Shown here: positions 11,225 through 21,963 of the stretch, one piece after another
Position numbering within the stretch: the first letter of the stretch is position 1
Layout of the letters: every line of letters starts with the position of its first letter
Program-made: the position numbers and the translations under genes
From: Bolinopsis microptera
Taxonomy: Eukaryota > Ctenophora > Tentaculata > Lobata > Bolinopsidae
Length of the DNA: 64,000 nucleotides
NCBI RefSeq assembly: GCF_026151205.1
Contig: NC_087077.1
Coordinates: 20,147,975 to 20,211,974, forward strand
Direction of reading: 5' to 3'
The notes under the pieces: generated by a model
Told to the model about the DNA's origin: nothing
Seen by the model: the letters and a program-made list of their open reading frames with translations, nothing else
Databases searched by the model: none

Positions 11225-12831
11225 TGTAAGCAGTGATTAATTGAGAGGAATTTAGGGTAATATTGTGTAATATGTAGATAGTGTAATGATTATAATAAGG
11301 CGGTCGTGGGGTCCAGTATGTGACGTAGTATTTTGGGCATATATTAGTAGACGACAGTTATTGCAGTTTAAGTGCAGAGAGGTCAGTTTAACATATGTTT
11401 GAGTCAGTACGAGGTTGAATTATGGATTGTTTACAGAATACTAGTGATACTATGTTGTGGCTATCGACAGGACAGTTTGCAATTCCCGGGAAATGGTAGA
11501 TTGTTTAGACTATCAGAGCCCGGGAGGAAAATAGTGTTAGTTTTTGGAGATAGCGGAGTGCCAGTTTACCCGATCGAGAGGGGGGTCATTTTGATACCGG
11601 GCAGGTTCTGTAGCTAGAACCTGTTAAGGTTAGGTCGTTTAGTTAGGTAGATGGTTATAGTGGTAAGTATAAGATTGGCGGCCGTAGAATAGTGGGGCAT
11701 TACGTAATTACTGTTATCAGGCTTGGTTGTGGCCGACACCAGGGGATGTCTTGACAACACTGGGCTCTGGCAGAGCGGGAGTCAGCGCTGGTTGACTTAG
11801 ATAGGTAAAGCTAGACTAAGAGTAGGAGCTAGAACCGGTTAAGGTTAGGTCGTTTAGTTAGGCAGATGGTTATAGTGGTAAGTATAAGATTGGCGGCCGT
11901 AGAATAGTGGAGCATTACGTAATTACTGTTATTAGGCTTGGTTGTGGCCGACACCAGGGGATGTCTTGACAACACTGGGCTCTGGCAGAGCGGGAGTCAG
12001 CGCTGGTTGACTTAGATAGGTAAAGCTAGACTAAGAGTAGGAGCTAGAACCGGTTAAGGTTAGGTCGTTTAGTTAGGCAGATGGTTATAGTGGTAAGTAT
12101 AAGATTGGCGGCCGTAGAATAGTGGAGCATTACGTAATTACTGTTATCAGGCTTGGTTGTGGCCGACACCAGGGGATGTCTTGACAACACTGGGCTCTGG
12201 CAGAGCGAGAGCCAGCAATGGTTGACTCAGATAGGTAAAGCTAGATTAAGAGTAGGATTAACGGCAGGAAGTAGGTTGCGTAATATTTGAGGCAATATGA
12301 ATCGGAGCAATTAGGAATTTGTTGCACAGCATTTGAGGCAATATGAGTCTAAGTGACTAAGCGTTGGTTGAGCAAATATTCGATTATTCATTGTTCAGTT
12401 AAGTACCTTGGGCACCTTTATTATACCCCTTGTTTGCATTCTCACCCTATTCGATAGAGGGTCATGGTTGATACCAGACTAGTGTAAGGGACCAGGACCA
12501 GTTATGGTTGGGGCCTGGTGAGCACGGATGGAACGTGTCGTTAGAGGTTTAGAATCGACAGTGGTTATTTCAGGGCACCTAGATTAGGCACGGTCAAGGC
12601 GAGTTGACCGTGCTATCCGTGTTTTATGTTGCAGCACTAGATCGCTGAGCGTTTATGGGCGATACGAGTCTGGTTAATTAGGATTTGAAGTAGAGGTTGT
12701 CGAATTATTCATTGTATTGTTTCATAGTTTAGCTTTGTTTACCCTTTATTATCACGCTCGTTTCCATTGTCCAAACCCTTAATTAAATGCAAATAAACTT
12801 CGAACCGGGAAGCAAGTGTCGACTGCTTACA
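11225..12831 (+). repeat. 5' LTR (1,607 bp)
   Basis: Starts TGTAAGCAGTG and ends ACTGCTTACA. It contains three 215-bp subrepeats from 11613 (next starts 11828 and 12043), each including GGCGGCCGTAGAATAGTGG. AATAAA at 12792-12797 is a candidate polyadenylation signal 35 nt from the end. An 81-codon frame in both LTRs lacks an ATG and is not supported as a gene. Confidence 0.95.
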
Positions 12832-12833
12832 AG

Positions 12834-12851
12834 TGGCGCGAACGGTAGGAT
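12834..12851 (+). other. Primer binding site of the LTR element
   Basis: TGGCGCGAACGGTAGGAT begins 2 nt after the LTR. The leading TGG pairs with a tRNA CCA end. I cannot assign the tRNA. It is not the TGGTATCAGAGC expected for initiator Met. Confidence 0.55.
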
Positions 12852-14170
12852 CCTATTTTATTATAGGATAGTTTGTTTTGTATTTCAATTAAGGTAATGG
12901 AGACTATTTAGTGTGTGAGAGTGAGTCGACAGAGGTCAGGAGTATTTGTAAATATGTACGTAAACGTAATATTATACAGTGTTGTCAGTTACCATTGTTA
13001 GACTAGTGCAGTGCAAGAGCAGTAAATGAATGCTCGGTGAAGTGTAGAGTTTAAATGGTATTTTTGGGGTTTCTTTCATCATGGAGGGGAAAGGGGGTTA
13101 GATACCGGAGAGGCACAGGTTATGAGGGATTATTTTGAGGAGTATATGTCCGTCCGTTGAGGGATTGGTTCGAGAGAGTGTTTTGATGAGTTGATTCAGA
13201 GATAACCGGGTCTTATTTTAAGTTTTAAGACGGCAGACTTGACATACTTTCAGCCACCAGAGCCTCAGTGGGAGTGGCTGCCTGCTGAACCGTTCTGTAG
13301 TGTGTCAGACTTGTTTTCTTTTAGTAGCGCTACGTATTGTGATATCATGAAAGAGATAGAGGAAGAGATAGAGGAAGAGATAGAGGAAGAGATAGAGGAA
13401 GAGATAGAGGAAGAGATAGAGAAAGAGATAGAGGAAGAGATAGAGGAAGAGATATTATATAAATAAGACCCGGGTGATGCTAGCATTGGAGGTTGAAGAG
13501 AGGTTATTCGGAGAGTGGTGACGTCACTTGTAGGGAATTAGAGCGGTGTATTGATTTCAAAACTTGGAACGTTTTGAAGGGGTTTTGAAATTTGAGGGGT
13601 GCCGGGGCATGGTATTTTCTATGATGAAAGAAATTAGGACTACTTTTCTGTGAAGAGAGTGTTGAATTGACTGTCCGAATATTTGAATATGAGGAACTGA
13701 CGGAGATTAAGTCATGGAGTGACGGTGTGAGACACTGATTTATCAATTAGAGTAAAAACCGAGCAATAGAGAGCTGATAAGCGAGAGCTTTAATTATTAC
13801 ATTTGACCTGTACACTTGGTATTTTAATTAGTACATTATTGAAGAGAGAGACAGTGTTTGTATTTTAATTAGTACACTGTTGAAGAGAGAGACAGTGTTT
13901 GTATTTTATTTTAATACTTTCAACACTACTATATAACAAATAATTTGAGTCAGGGAAGCGGCACTGAGAGAGGAACTGTTGAAGAGAGAGAGACAGTGTT
14001 TGTATTTTATTTTAATACTTTCAACACTACTATATAACAAATAATTTGAGTCAGGGAAGCGGCACTGAGAGAGGAACTGTTGAAGAGAGAGACAGTGTTT
14101 GTATTTTATTTTAATACTTTCAACACTACTATATAACAAATAATTTGAGTCAGGGAAGCGGCACTGAGAG
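12852..14170 (+). other. 5' leader of the LTR element
   Basis: Mostly non-coding leader. A 12-bp repeat (GAGATAGAGGAA, eight or so copies, about 13353-13453) encodes a Glu/Ile tract in one frame that lacks an ATG; I cannot tell whether it belonged to gag. A roughly 100-bp unit containing GACAGTGTTTGTATTTTATT is repeated about three times from 13840 to 14170 (spacing 101 and 99 bp). Confidence 0.6.
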
Positions 14171-14400
14171 AGGAATTGGCAGAGATAAAGATAGCTAATG
14201 AGGTAATGATGAGAGCGCGGCAGGAGGATGAGCTAGCAAACGAGAGAGGAATTGGCAGAGATAAAGATAGCTAATGAGGTAATGATGAGAGCGCGGCAGG
14301 AGGCTGAGCTAGCAAACGAGAGAGGAATTGGCAGAGATAAAGATAGCTAATGAGGTAATGATGAGAGCGCGGCAGGAGGCTGAGCTAGCAAACGAAGAGT
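14171..14400 (+). repeat. 76-bp tandem repeat at the start of gag segment 1
   Basis: AGGAATTGGCAGAGATAAAG recurs at 14171, 14247 and 14323. Since 76 is not a multiple of 3, each extra copy shifts the frame, so only the last copy is in frame with the downstream gag. No ATG opens this frame. Confidence 0.85.
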
Positions 14401-15438
14401 TAAGGACTCAATATGATGAATTGAGGCAGCAGGGAGCACAGCTAAGAAGAGATGGATTCAGAGAGGGTAAGCTAGAAGCTAGGCAGGAGAAGGAGACCGA
14501 AAAGAGGAGAATCAGAGAAGCGAACAGAGCAGCGGGTAAGAAATACCCATTAATGAAACCTCGGATGTTTGTGCTGGGGAAACACAGCTTTAGAACCTTC
14601 CTGAGCGGGTTTAAAATATTTGCCAATGCTGCGGACATCTTGGATGAAGACTTGGTGGACATGATAATGACGTACTTGGACCCCAAGGCACAGAGGAGAG
14701 TGGAGACCCTTCGATTAACCCGGGACGAGAAGAGAAATGTAGAGGCGAGTTTGGAGAGGAGGACAGAGGTGCTATGTGATGTGCATTCAAAGGCGGGTGC
14801 AGGAAGAGACTTCTTGAGATGCGTCAGAAAGAGGAAGAGACAATTTCGGATTTTGCAGCTAGAGTCACTGACATGGCAGATGAGGCATATGCACCGGAGG
14901 AGGAGGAGATCAAGAAGACCATCAGGCTAGATGTATTTACAGCTGGGGTATTAAAGGATGAAATCGGGATCGAGTTAATCAAGTCACGAGTGCAAGATTT
15001 TGAGGCCGCGCTAAAGAGGGCAGTTAAGTTGGATGGGAGATCCTGGCGAGTCGTAGCCCTAAAACCAGGGAAGAATGAGGAGGAACTTTTGTTTCAAATC
15101 GAGGAGGATATAGAGATGGATGAGGGAGTGATAAACCGAGTGATGGAAGAGAACCGGCCGAGAAGAGACATCGGTGCTTGTTACACCTGTGGACAGCATG
15201 GACATTTCGCAAAGGAATGTAGAAAGCCCCCACTTGTCATGGATGCGGGAGACAGGGTCATATTGCAATGGATTGTACGCAAGGACACGGTGGCCGAGGA
15301 GGTCTTCAAAGAGGGCAAGATCCTCTTGTACAGAAAGCTATGGACGAAAGAAATTTATCATTGGTAGCAGGTAGAAGAACTGATAAGACATGGGAGGAGA
15401 CCAACCACCTTTGTCGACAGAGGGGATGGATTACTTGA
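14323..15438 (+). pseudogene. Broken Gag, segment 1 (two CCHC zinc knuckles)
   Basis: Three frames must be joined to follow it. The first part (to about 14810) is a charged coiled-coil-like stretch, rich in Glu, Gln and Arg, followed by a capsid-like region. The frame shifts at about 14810, where an MRQKEEETISDFAARV motif typical of Gag capsid C-termini appears. The first zinc knuckle, CYTCGQHGHFAKEC, is at 15179-15220. A further frame change lies between 15220 and 15235, and the second knuckle, CHGCGRQGHIAMDC, follows from 15235. That frame closes at 15436-15438. Gag packages element RNA in the cytoplasm. As it stands this cannot give an intact protein. Confidence 0.75.
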
Positions 15439-16774
15439 AGTGGAAACGTGAGGTCGGCATCTGGGAGTTGGGAACTTCGATAGCAGCTGCTAAGCAGGCT
15501 GCAGTGTGTGTCTTGAGGATCCAGGATTTCAAGGCAAGAGATTTTGCAACACGCTTAGAGTATATTTATATATATACTCAGAGTATATTTCTAGGTATTG
15601 ATCAACTAGAAAAGTTTGTTAGACCGGAACAAATGCAAATGACAGAATATATCGCTGAGTTCAAGTAACGATTGAACCGGATCGGAGAGTTGTTAATTAC
15701 AAGAAAGAAATTTATCATGATGGTATGTTGGCATACAGGTTGTTAACTCAGGCCAACCTGACCAAAGATCAACAGATATTGATCAAAGCGGCAATGGGGA
15801 CTCAAAAGTTGACGAGTAAAGCAATTGAGGAATGTTTGAAGAGGTGGTTCGGTGACGCTGTTTTCTGTCGTAGATCCAGACTGGAGTTAGACACAGTGAA
15901 GATTAAGGTAGAACCTGGATCGGATGTGCATTACCATAGGGGTCAGTTTGATGAAAAGGATACTGATATCAGTGGTGATAACGGAGAATATACATTCTAT
16001 CAAGGATACAATAATCGAGGACAAGGATGAAGGAAATCGTTCTCTTCTGGCGGTTATAACAATTACTCCAATGGCAGAGGGAGATCTGGAAATTACAGCA
16101 GACCATGGGAAAGAGACAAACAGCTCAATTCAAAAGAAAGGAATAACTCAGACTACAAAGATGAGTTAAATGCTATCAGTCACAAAACAGGCGATGTAGC
16201 AAGATGTTCAATTTGTGATTCAAATAAGCATTTCCGGGCAGATTGTCAACATGATCCCAATGTTAATGATGTTCGAAAGAAGGATTCGGGCTCAGTGTGT
16301 GTGTATCAGTCGTGCAGGAAGGGTTAAGAATCAAACAAAATTGACAATGACTACTGTGAGACAGTGCTGTTAGTCAATGAGACATTTAACAAGGTGTTGA
16401 TTGACACTGGGACAACCAGTAATGTGTATGGTGATGGTTGGTTGAACACATTCTTAGAGTCAATGCCTGAAGAGTTGAAGAAAAAGGTCAGCGAAGTCGA
16501 GAGAAACTTGAGTTTTCGTTTTGGAGACGGACGCGCGGTTGAATCTATCAAATGTGTCATGTTACCCGTCAAGTTGTGTAACAGAGATTTCATGTTAGAA
16601 ACATTTGTGGTTCCAGCTCCAGGAGAATTACCATTTTTGTTTTCTAGATGTAGCATAAGGCAACTGGGGGTATCATTAGACATAGAGAATGATCAGATTA
16701 TGATTGGCGGAGTACGGCAACAACTGAAAGTGACCAAATCAGGTCATTATGTGGCAGATTATGGGAAAATATGA
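15390..16774 (+). pseudogene. Broken Gag-protease, segment 2, from a different family
   Basis: Opens at ATG 15390, overlapping the end of segment 1. A WKREVGIWE block and an LAYRLLTQANLT block match my memory of a second Gag family in invertebrate LTR elements. Then come a Gly/Asn/Arg-rich stretch and one zinc knuckle, CSICDSNKHFRADC. The aspartic protease has its catalytic LIDTGTTSNV at about 16397-16430 and a GHYVADY end. Stops at 15666 (TAA, in the first frame), 16028 (TGA) and 16325 (TAA), plus a frameshift between about 15690 and 15720, break the frame. The protease frame from the last stop to 16774 is intact. There is no integrase or RT after it. Confidence 0.75.
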
Positions 16775-18742
16775 AATCAGAGAAATATACCATTGAACAA
16801 ACTGGTAGGGAAGAGAGTGTAAGGAAAGAGGAGATTGTTGATAGTGATAGTGACAGTGAAGATGAATTCTGTCCGAATGAATCAGAGGAAGTAAGCAATG
16901 AACCATCAGCAGAAGGAGTGGAAGTTTCGAGTGAAACTGAAACTTCAATAGAAGAATCTGGTAATATAGAGACCAGTAGTGAATAAGTGAAGTCAGAAAG
17001 TGTCGGTGATGAAAATAGAGACACAAGTGAGCCTGATGAATTTCAGAGTGCTTCTCGTCTGATGAGAATCAAGACTGGGTAGATGTTGTAGTCAAGAGGA
17101 ATAAGGTATTAGACTTTAAGAGTGAGGATGTCATTAGGTATAACTCAGCAGATCATACCAACGATGTGTGGCAGAGAGCAAGTGTAATTGGACCTGAATG
17201 GAAAGAAAATTCTGTAAGGAAGGAAGACATCAACGTCTGGAACTTGGTGAAAGAACCAGAAGGTACAACAATTCAATTGCGTCTCAGTGAGTGTCAAGTG
17301 CAGAAAAAATCACATGATTCTCTTAACACAGAGTCTAGTATTGATACTGTGATGATACCAAAGGAGAGATATGGTGAGGTGTGTAATCAGTTTATCATTT
17401 TGTGGAGACACAGTACGATTGGAGACAGAGAGCTGATAAATGGAGACACAGAGAGCTGATAAATGGAGACATAGACGGGTCGGAGACGAAGGCTGATAAA
17501 TGGAGACACAGAGTAGTAGTCGGAGACGAAGGCTGATAAATAGAGACACAGAGTGGTCGGAGACGAGAGCTGATAAATGGAGACACAGAGAGCTGATAAC
17601 TGGAAACACAGACGAGTCGGAGACGTGAGCTGATAAATGGAGACATAGACGGGTCGGAGACGTGAGCTGATAAAAGGAGACACAGTGTAGTCGGAGACGA
17701 GAGCTGATAAACGGAGACACAGATAGCTGATAAATGGAGACACAGAGTGGTCGGAGACGAGAGCTGATGAATGGAGACACAGAGTGGTCGGGGACGAGTT
17801 ACGGGAGAATGCGGATAGGCTGGAAGGAGATACAGAGTCAGAATGAGTCATAAGATTTATATAACAGTAGTTATATCGAAATATCAGTGCAATAGCATTG
17901 ATCACAAAAAAAAATCAGATAAATCAGAAATTACTTGGAACTGAAAGAGCTGTCGATATTGAAATGAAAATTAAAACAAAGTCTTAATAAATAACTATCA
18001 GAGAGTATCACCCAACAGGGGCGGTGAGGAGAAGATGGTTAACATACCTGGAGTACAAGAGAGACAGTGACACTAAACCCACGGATTGAGATGCGTAGTA
18101 CATCAACTTGTATTCTGAACAGAGACATCGAACGAGATCCAGAAGAAGATATCTGGAAGGAGAAAAGAGACATGAAACGAGATCCAGAAGAAGATATCTG
18201 GAAGGAGAAAAGAGACATGGAACGAGATCCAGAAGAAGATATCTGGAAGGAGACAAGAGACGTGGAACGGGATCCAGAGGAAAATATTCAGAACGAGGAG
18301 CGGAGACCTGGAGCGAGAGCCAGAAGAAGATATGTTGAACAACGAACGGAGACTCGGGACCGGATCCAGATGAGGATGTTCGCAACGAAGAATGAGACGG
18401 GGATAAGAAGAGACGAAAGAGAAAATGGACAGATAAAGTAAGCCGTTAAGTTTGGATATTGTGAAACTTTATTAAATTATTGTACCAGTATAGTAAGGTT
18501 CTAAGAAAGAACATATTTTGTTAAGTTGTGTAAGCTGTGATCGGGCAAGAGACATGGTCTATAGTAAGAGATTTTCCATTAAATTACTGTACCAGTATAG
18601 TAAGGTTCTAAGAAAGAACATATTTTGTAAAGTTGTGTAAGCCGTGACCGGGCAAGAGATATGGTCTATAGTAAGAGATTTTCCATTAAATTATTGTACC
18701 AGTATAGTAAGGTTCTAAGAAAGAACATATTTTGTAAAGTTG
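16775..18742 (+). other. Interior 3' part of the LTR element without pol
   Basis: An acidic Ser/Glu-rich frame runs 16771-16986. Frame 17166-17459 (ending KERYGEV and a short tail) vaguely resembles the spacer that precedes RT in some invertebrate pol proteins; that is a weak impression. Then come minisatellites: 17405-17800 (GAGCTGATAAATGGAGACAC units), 18115-18300 (45 bp, GATCCAGAAGAAGATATCTG) and 18471-18742 (about 107 bp, GTACCAGTATAGTAAGGTTC, three copies, the last running into the 3' LTR). No RT, RNase H or integrase motif is visible on either strand. Confidence 0.65.
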
Positions 18743-20349
18743 TGTAAGCAGTGATTAATTGAGAGGAATTTAGGGTAATATTGTGTAATATGTAGATAGT
18801 GTAATGATTATAATAAGGCGGTCGTGGGGTCCAGTATGTGACGTAGTATTTTGGGCATATATTAGTATACGTCAGTTATTGCAGTTTAAGTGCAGAGAGG
18901 TCAGTTTAACATATGTTTGAGTCAGTACGAGGTTGAATTATGGATTGTTTACAGAATACTAGTGATACTATGTTGTGGCTATCGACAGGACAGTTTGCAA
19001 TTCCCGGGAAATGGTAGATTGTTTAGACTATCAGAGCCCGGGAGGAAAATAGTGTTAGTTTTTGGAGATAGCGGAGTGCCAGTTTACCCGATCGAGAGGG
19101 GGGTCATTTTGATACCGGGCAGGTTCTGTAGCTAGAACCTGTTAAGGTTAGGTCGTTTAGTTAGGTAGATGGTTATAGTGGTAAGTATAAGATTGGCGGC
19201 CGTAGAATAGTGGGGCATTACGTAATTACTGTTATCAGGCTTGGTTGTGGCCGACACCAGGGGATGTCTTGACAACACTGGGCTCTGGCAGAGCGAGAGC
19301 CAGCAATGGTTGACTTAGATAGGTAAAGCTAGACTAAGAGTAGGAGCTAGAACCGGTTAAGGTTAGGTCGTTTAGTTAGGCAGATGGTTATAGTGGTAAG
19401 TATAAGATTGGCGGCCGTAGAATAGTGGAGCATTACGTAATTACTGTTATTAGGCTTGGTTGTGGCCGACACCAGGGGATGTCTTGACAACACTGGGCTC
19501 TGGCAGAGCGGGAGTCAGCGCTGGTTGACTTAGATAGGTAAAGCTAGACTAAGAGTAGGAGCTAGAACCGGTTAAGGTTAGGTCGTTTAGTTAGGCAGAT
19601 GGTTATAGTGGTAAGTATAAGATTGGCGGCCGTAGAATAGTGGAGCATTACGTAATTACTGTTATCAGGCTTGGTTGTGGCCGACACCAGGGGATGTCTT
19701 GACAACACTGGGCTCTGGCAGAGCGAGAGCCAGCAATGGTTGACTCAGATAGGTAAAGCTAGATTAAGAGTAGGATTAACGGCAGGAAGTAGGTTGCGTA
19801 ATATTTGAGGCAGTATGAATCGGAGCAATTAGGAATTTGTTGCACAGCATTTGAGGCAATATGAGTCTAAGTGACTAAGCGTTGGTTGAGCAAATATTCG
19901 ATTATTCATTGTTCAGTTAAGTACCTTGGGCACCTTTATTATACCCCTTGTTTGCATTCTCACCCTATTCGATAGAGGGTCATGGTTGATACCAGACTAG
20001 TGTAAGGGACCAGGACCAGTTATGGTTGGGGCCTGGTGAGCACGGATGGAACGTGTCGTTAGAGGTTTAGAATCGACAGTGGTTATTTCAGGGCACCTAG
20101 ATTAGGCACGGTCAAGGCGAGTTGACCGTGCTATCCGTGTTTTATGTTGCAGCACTAGATCGCTGAGCGTTTATGGGCGATACGAGTCTGGTTAATTAGG
20201 ATTTGAAGTAGAGGTTGTCGAATTATTCATTGTATTGTTTCATAGTTTAGCTTTGTTTACCCTTTATTATCACGCTCGTTTCCATTGTCCAAACCCTTAA
20301 TTAAATGCAAATAAACTTCGAACCGGGAAGCAAGTGTCGACTGCTTACA
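18743..20349 (+). repeat. 3' LTR (1,607 bp)
   Basis: Nearly identical to the 5' LTR. I see two substitutions near 18868 (TATACGTCAG against TAGACGACAG), one near 19813, and a short patch in the first 215-bp subrepeat that matches the third subrepeat instead, suggesting conversion between subrepeats. Confidence 0.95.
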
Positions 20350-21963
20350 ATACTACAAGTAACTACTAGTTACTATAGTTACACTACTAGTTACCATAGT
20401 TACTTATATCTCCCATACTATACTACAAGTAACTACTAGTTACTATAGTTACACTACTAGTTACCATAGTTACTTATATCTCCCATACTATACTACAAGT
20501 AACTACTAGTTACTATAGTTACACTACTTGTTACCATAGTTACTTATCTCCCATACTATACTACAAGTAACTACTAGTTACTATAGTTACACTACTAGTT
20601 ACCATAGTTACTTATATCTCCCATACTATACTACAAGTAACTACTAGTTACTATAGTTACACTACTAGTTACCATAGTTACTTATATCTCCCATACTATA
20701 CTACAAGTAACTACTAGTTACTATAGTTACACTACTAGTTACCATAGTTACTTATATCTCCCATACTATACTACAAGTAACTACTAGTTACTATAGTTAC
20801 ACTACTAGTTACCATAGTTACTTATATCTCCCATACTATACTACAAGTAACTACTAGTTACTATAGTTACACTACTAGTTACCATAGTTACTTATCTCTC
20901 CCATACTATACTACAAGTAACTACTAGTTACTATAGTTACACTACTAGTTACCATAGTTACTTATATCTCCCATACTATACTACAAGTAACTACTAGTTA
21001 CTATAGTTACACTACTAGTTACCATAGTTACTTATATCTCCCATACTATACTACAAGTAACTACTAGTTACTATAGTTACACTACTTGTTACCATAGTTA
21101 CTTATCTCCCATACTATACTACAAGTAACTACTAGTTACTATAGTTACACTACTAGTTACCATAGTTACTTATATCTCCCATACTATACTACAAGTAACT
21201 ACTAGTTACTATAGTTACACTACTAGTTACCATAGTTACTTATATCTCCCATACTATACTACAAGTAACTACTAGTTACTATAGTTACACTACTAGTTAC
21301 CATAGTTACTTATATCTCCCATACTATACTACAAGTAACTACTAGTTACTATAGTTACACTACTAGTTACCATAGTTACTTATATCTCCCATACTATACT
21401 ACAAGTAACTACTAGTTACTATAGTTACACTACTAGTTACCATAGTTACTTATCTCTCCCATACTATACTACAAGTAACTACTAGTTACTATAGTTACAC
21501 TACTAGTTACCATAGTTACTTATATCTCCCATACTATACTACAAGTAACTACTAGTTACTATAGTTACACTACTAGTTACCATAGTTACTTATATCTCCC
21601 ATACTATACTACAAGTAACTACTAGTTACTATAGTTACACTACTAGTTACCATAGTTACTTATCTCTCCCATACTATACTACAAGTAACTACTAGTTACT
21701 ATAGTTACACTACTAGTTACCATAGTTACTTATATCTCCCATACTATACTACAAGTAACTACTAGTTACTATAGTTACACTACTAGTTACCATAGTTACT
21801 TATATCTCCCATACTATACTACAAGTAACTACTAGTTACTATAGTTACACTACTAGTTACCATAGTTACTTATATCTCCCATACTATACTACAAGTAACT
21901 ACTAGTTACTATAGTTACACTACTAGTTACCATAGTTACTTATATCTCCCATACTATACTACA
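20350..21963 (-). repeat. 70-bp satellite array (about 23 units)
   Basis: The unit is 70 bp (20350 to 20420). It starts ATACTACAAGTAACTACTAG and includes GTTACCATAGTTAC. Variants are TTATCTC (a 2-bp deletion) and CTTGTTACC, and the same variant order recurs about 540 bp apart (20527 and 21086), so multi-unit blocks have duplicated. Read on the other strand it matches the 63-bp satellite (GGAGATAT, GTAACTATGGTAAC, TAGTAGTG, ACTATAGTAAC in the same order). Confidence 0.95.

Larger units (their letters stand above)
11221..20353 (+). mobile_element. Non-autonomous LTR retrotransposon, complete with target duplication
   Basis: Two direct LTRs of equal length (1,607 bp) bound a 5.9-kb interior. 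The LTR ends are TG...CA with a perfect 10-bp inverted terminus (TGTAAGCAGT/ACTGCTTACA). A 4-bp target duplication, ATAC, flanks the element, which sits inside the 70-bp satellite. A primer binding site follows the 5' LTR by 2 nt. The interior has two different gag-type segments with zinc knuckles, both broken, and one aspartic protease. I find no reverse transcriptase, RNase H or integrase. No clear polypurine tract precedes the 3' LTR. The few LTR differences imply recent insertion although its genes are damaged, so it was probably mobilised by enzymes from another element. Confidence 0.9.

Noticed and set aside
11372-11617. 81-codon frame present in both LTRs (also 18890-19135)
   Set aside because: It is shared only because the LTRs are duplicates, begins at GTG without an ATG, and has no known domain.
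13239-13466. Glu/Ile repeat protein
   Set aside because: Generated by a 12-bp repeat, opened by TTG rather than ATG, inside the retroelement leader; may at most be a gag relic.
17310-17905. Minus-strand Ser/Leu-rich frames of 156-172 codons in the LTR element
   Set aside because: Shadow of an irregular minisatellite (GAGCTGATAAATGGAGACAC).
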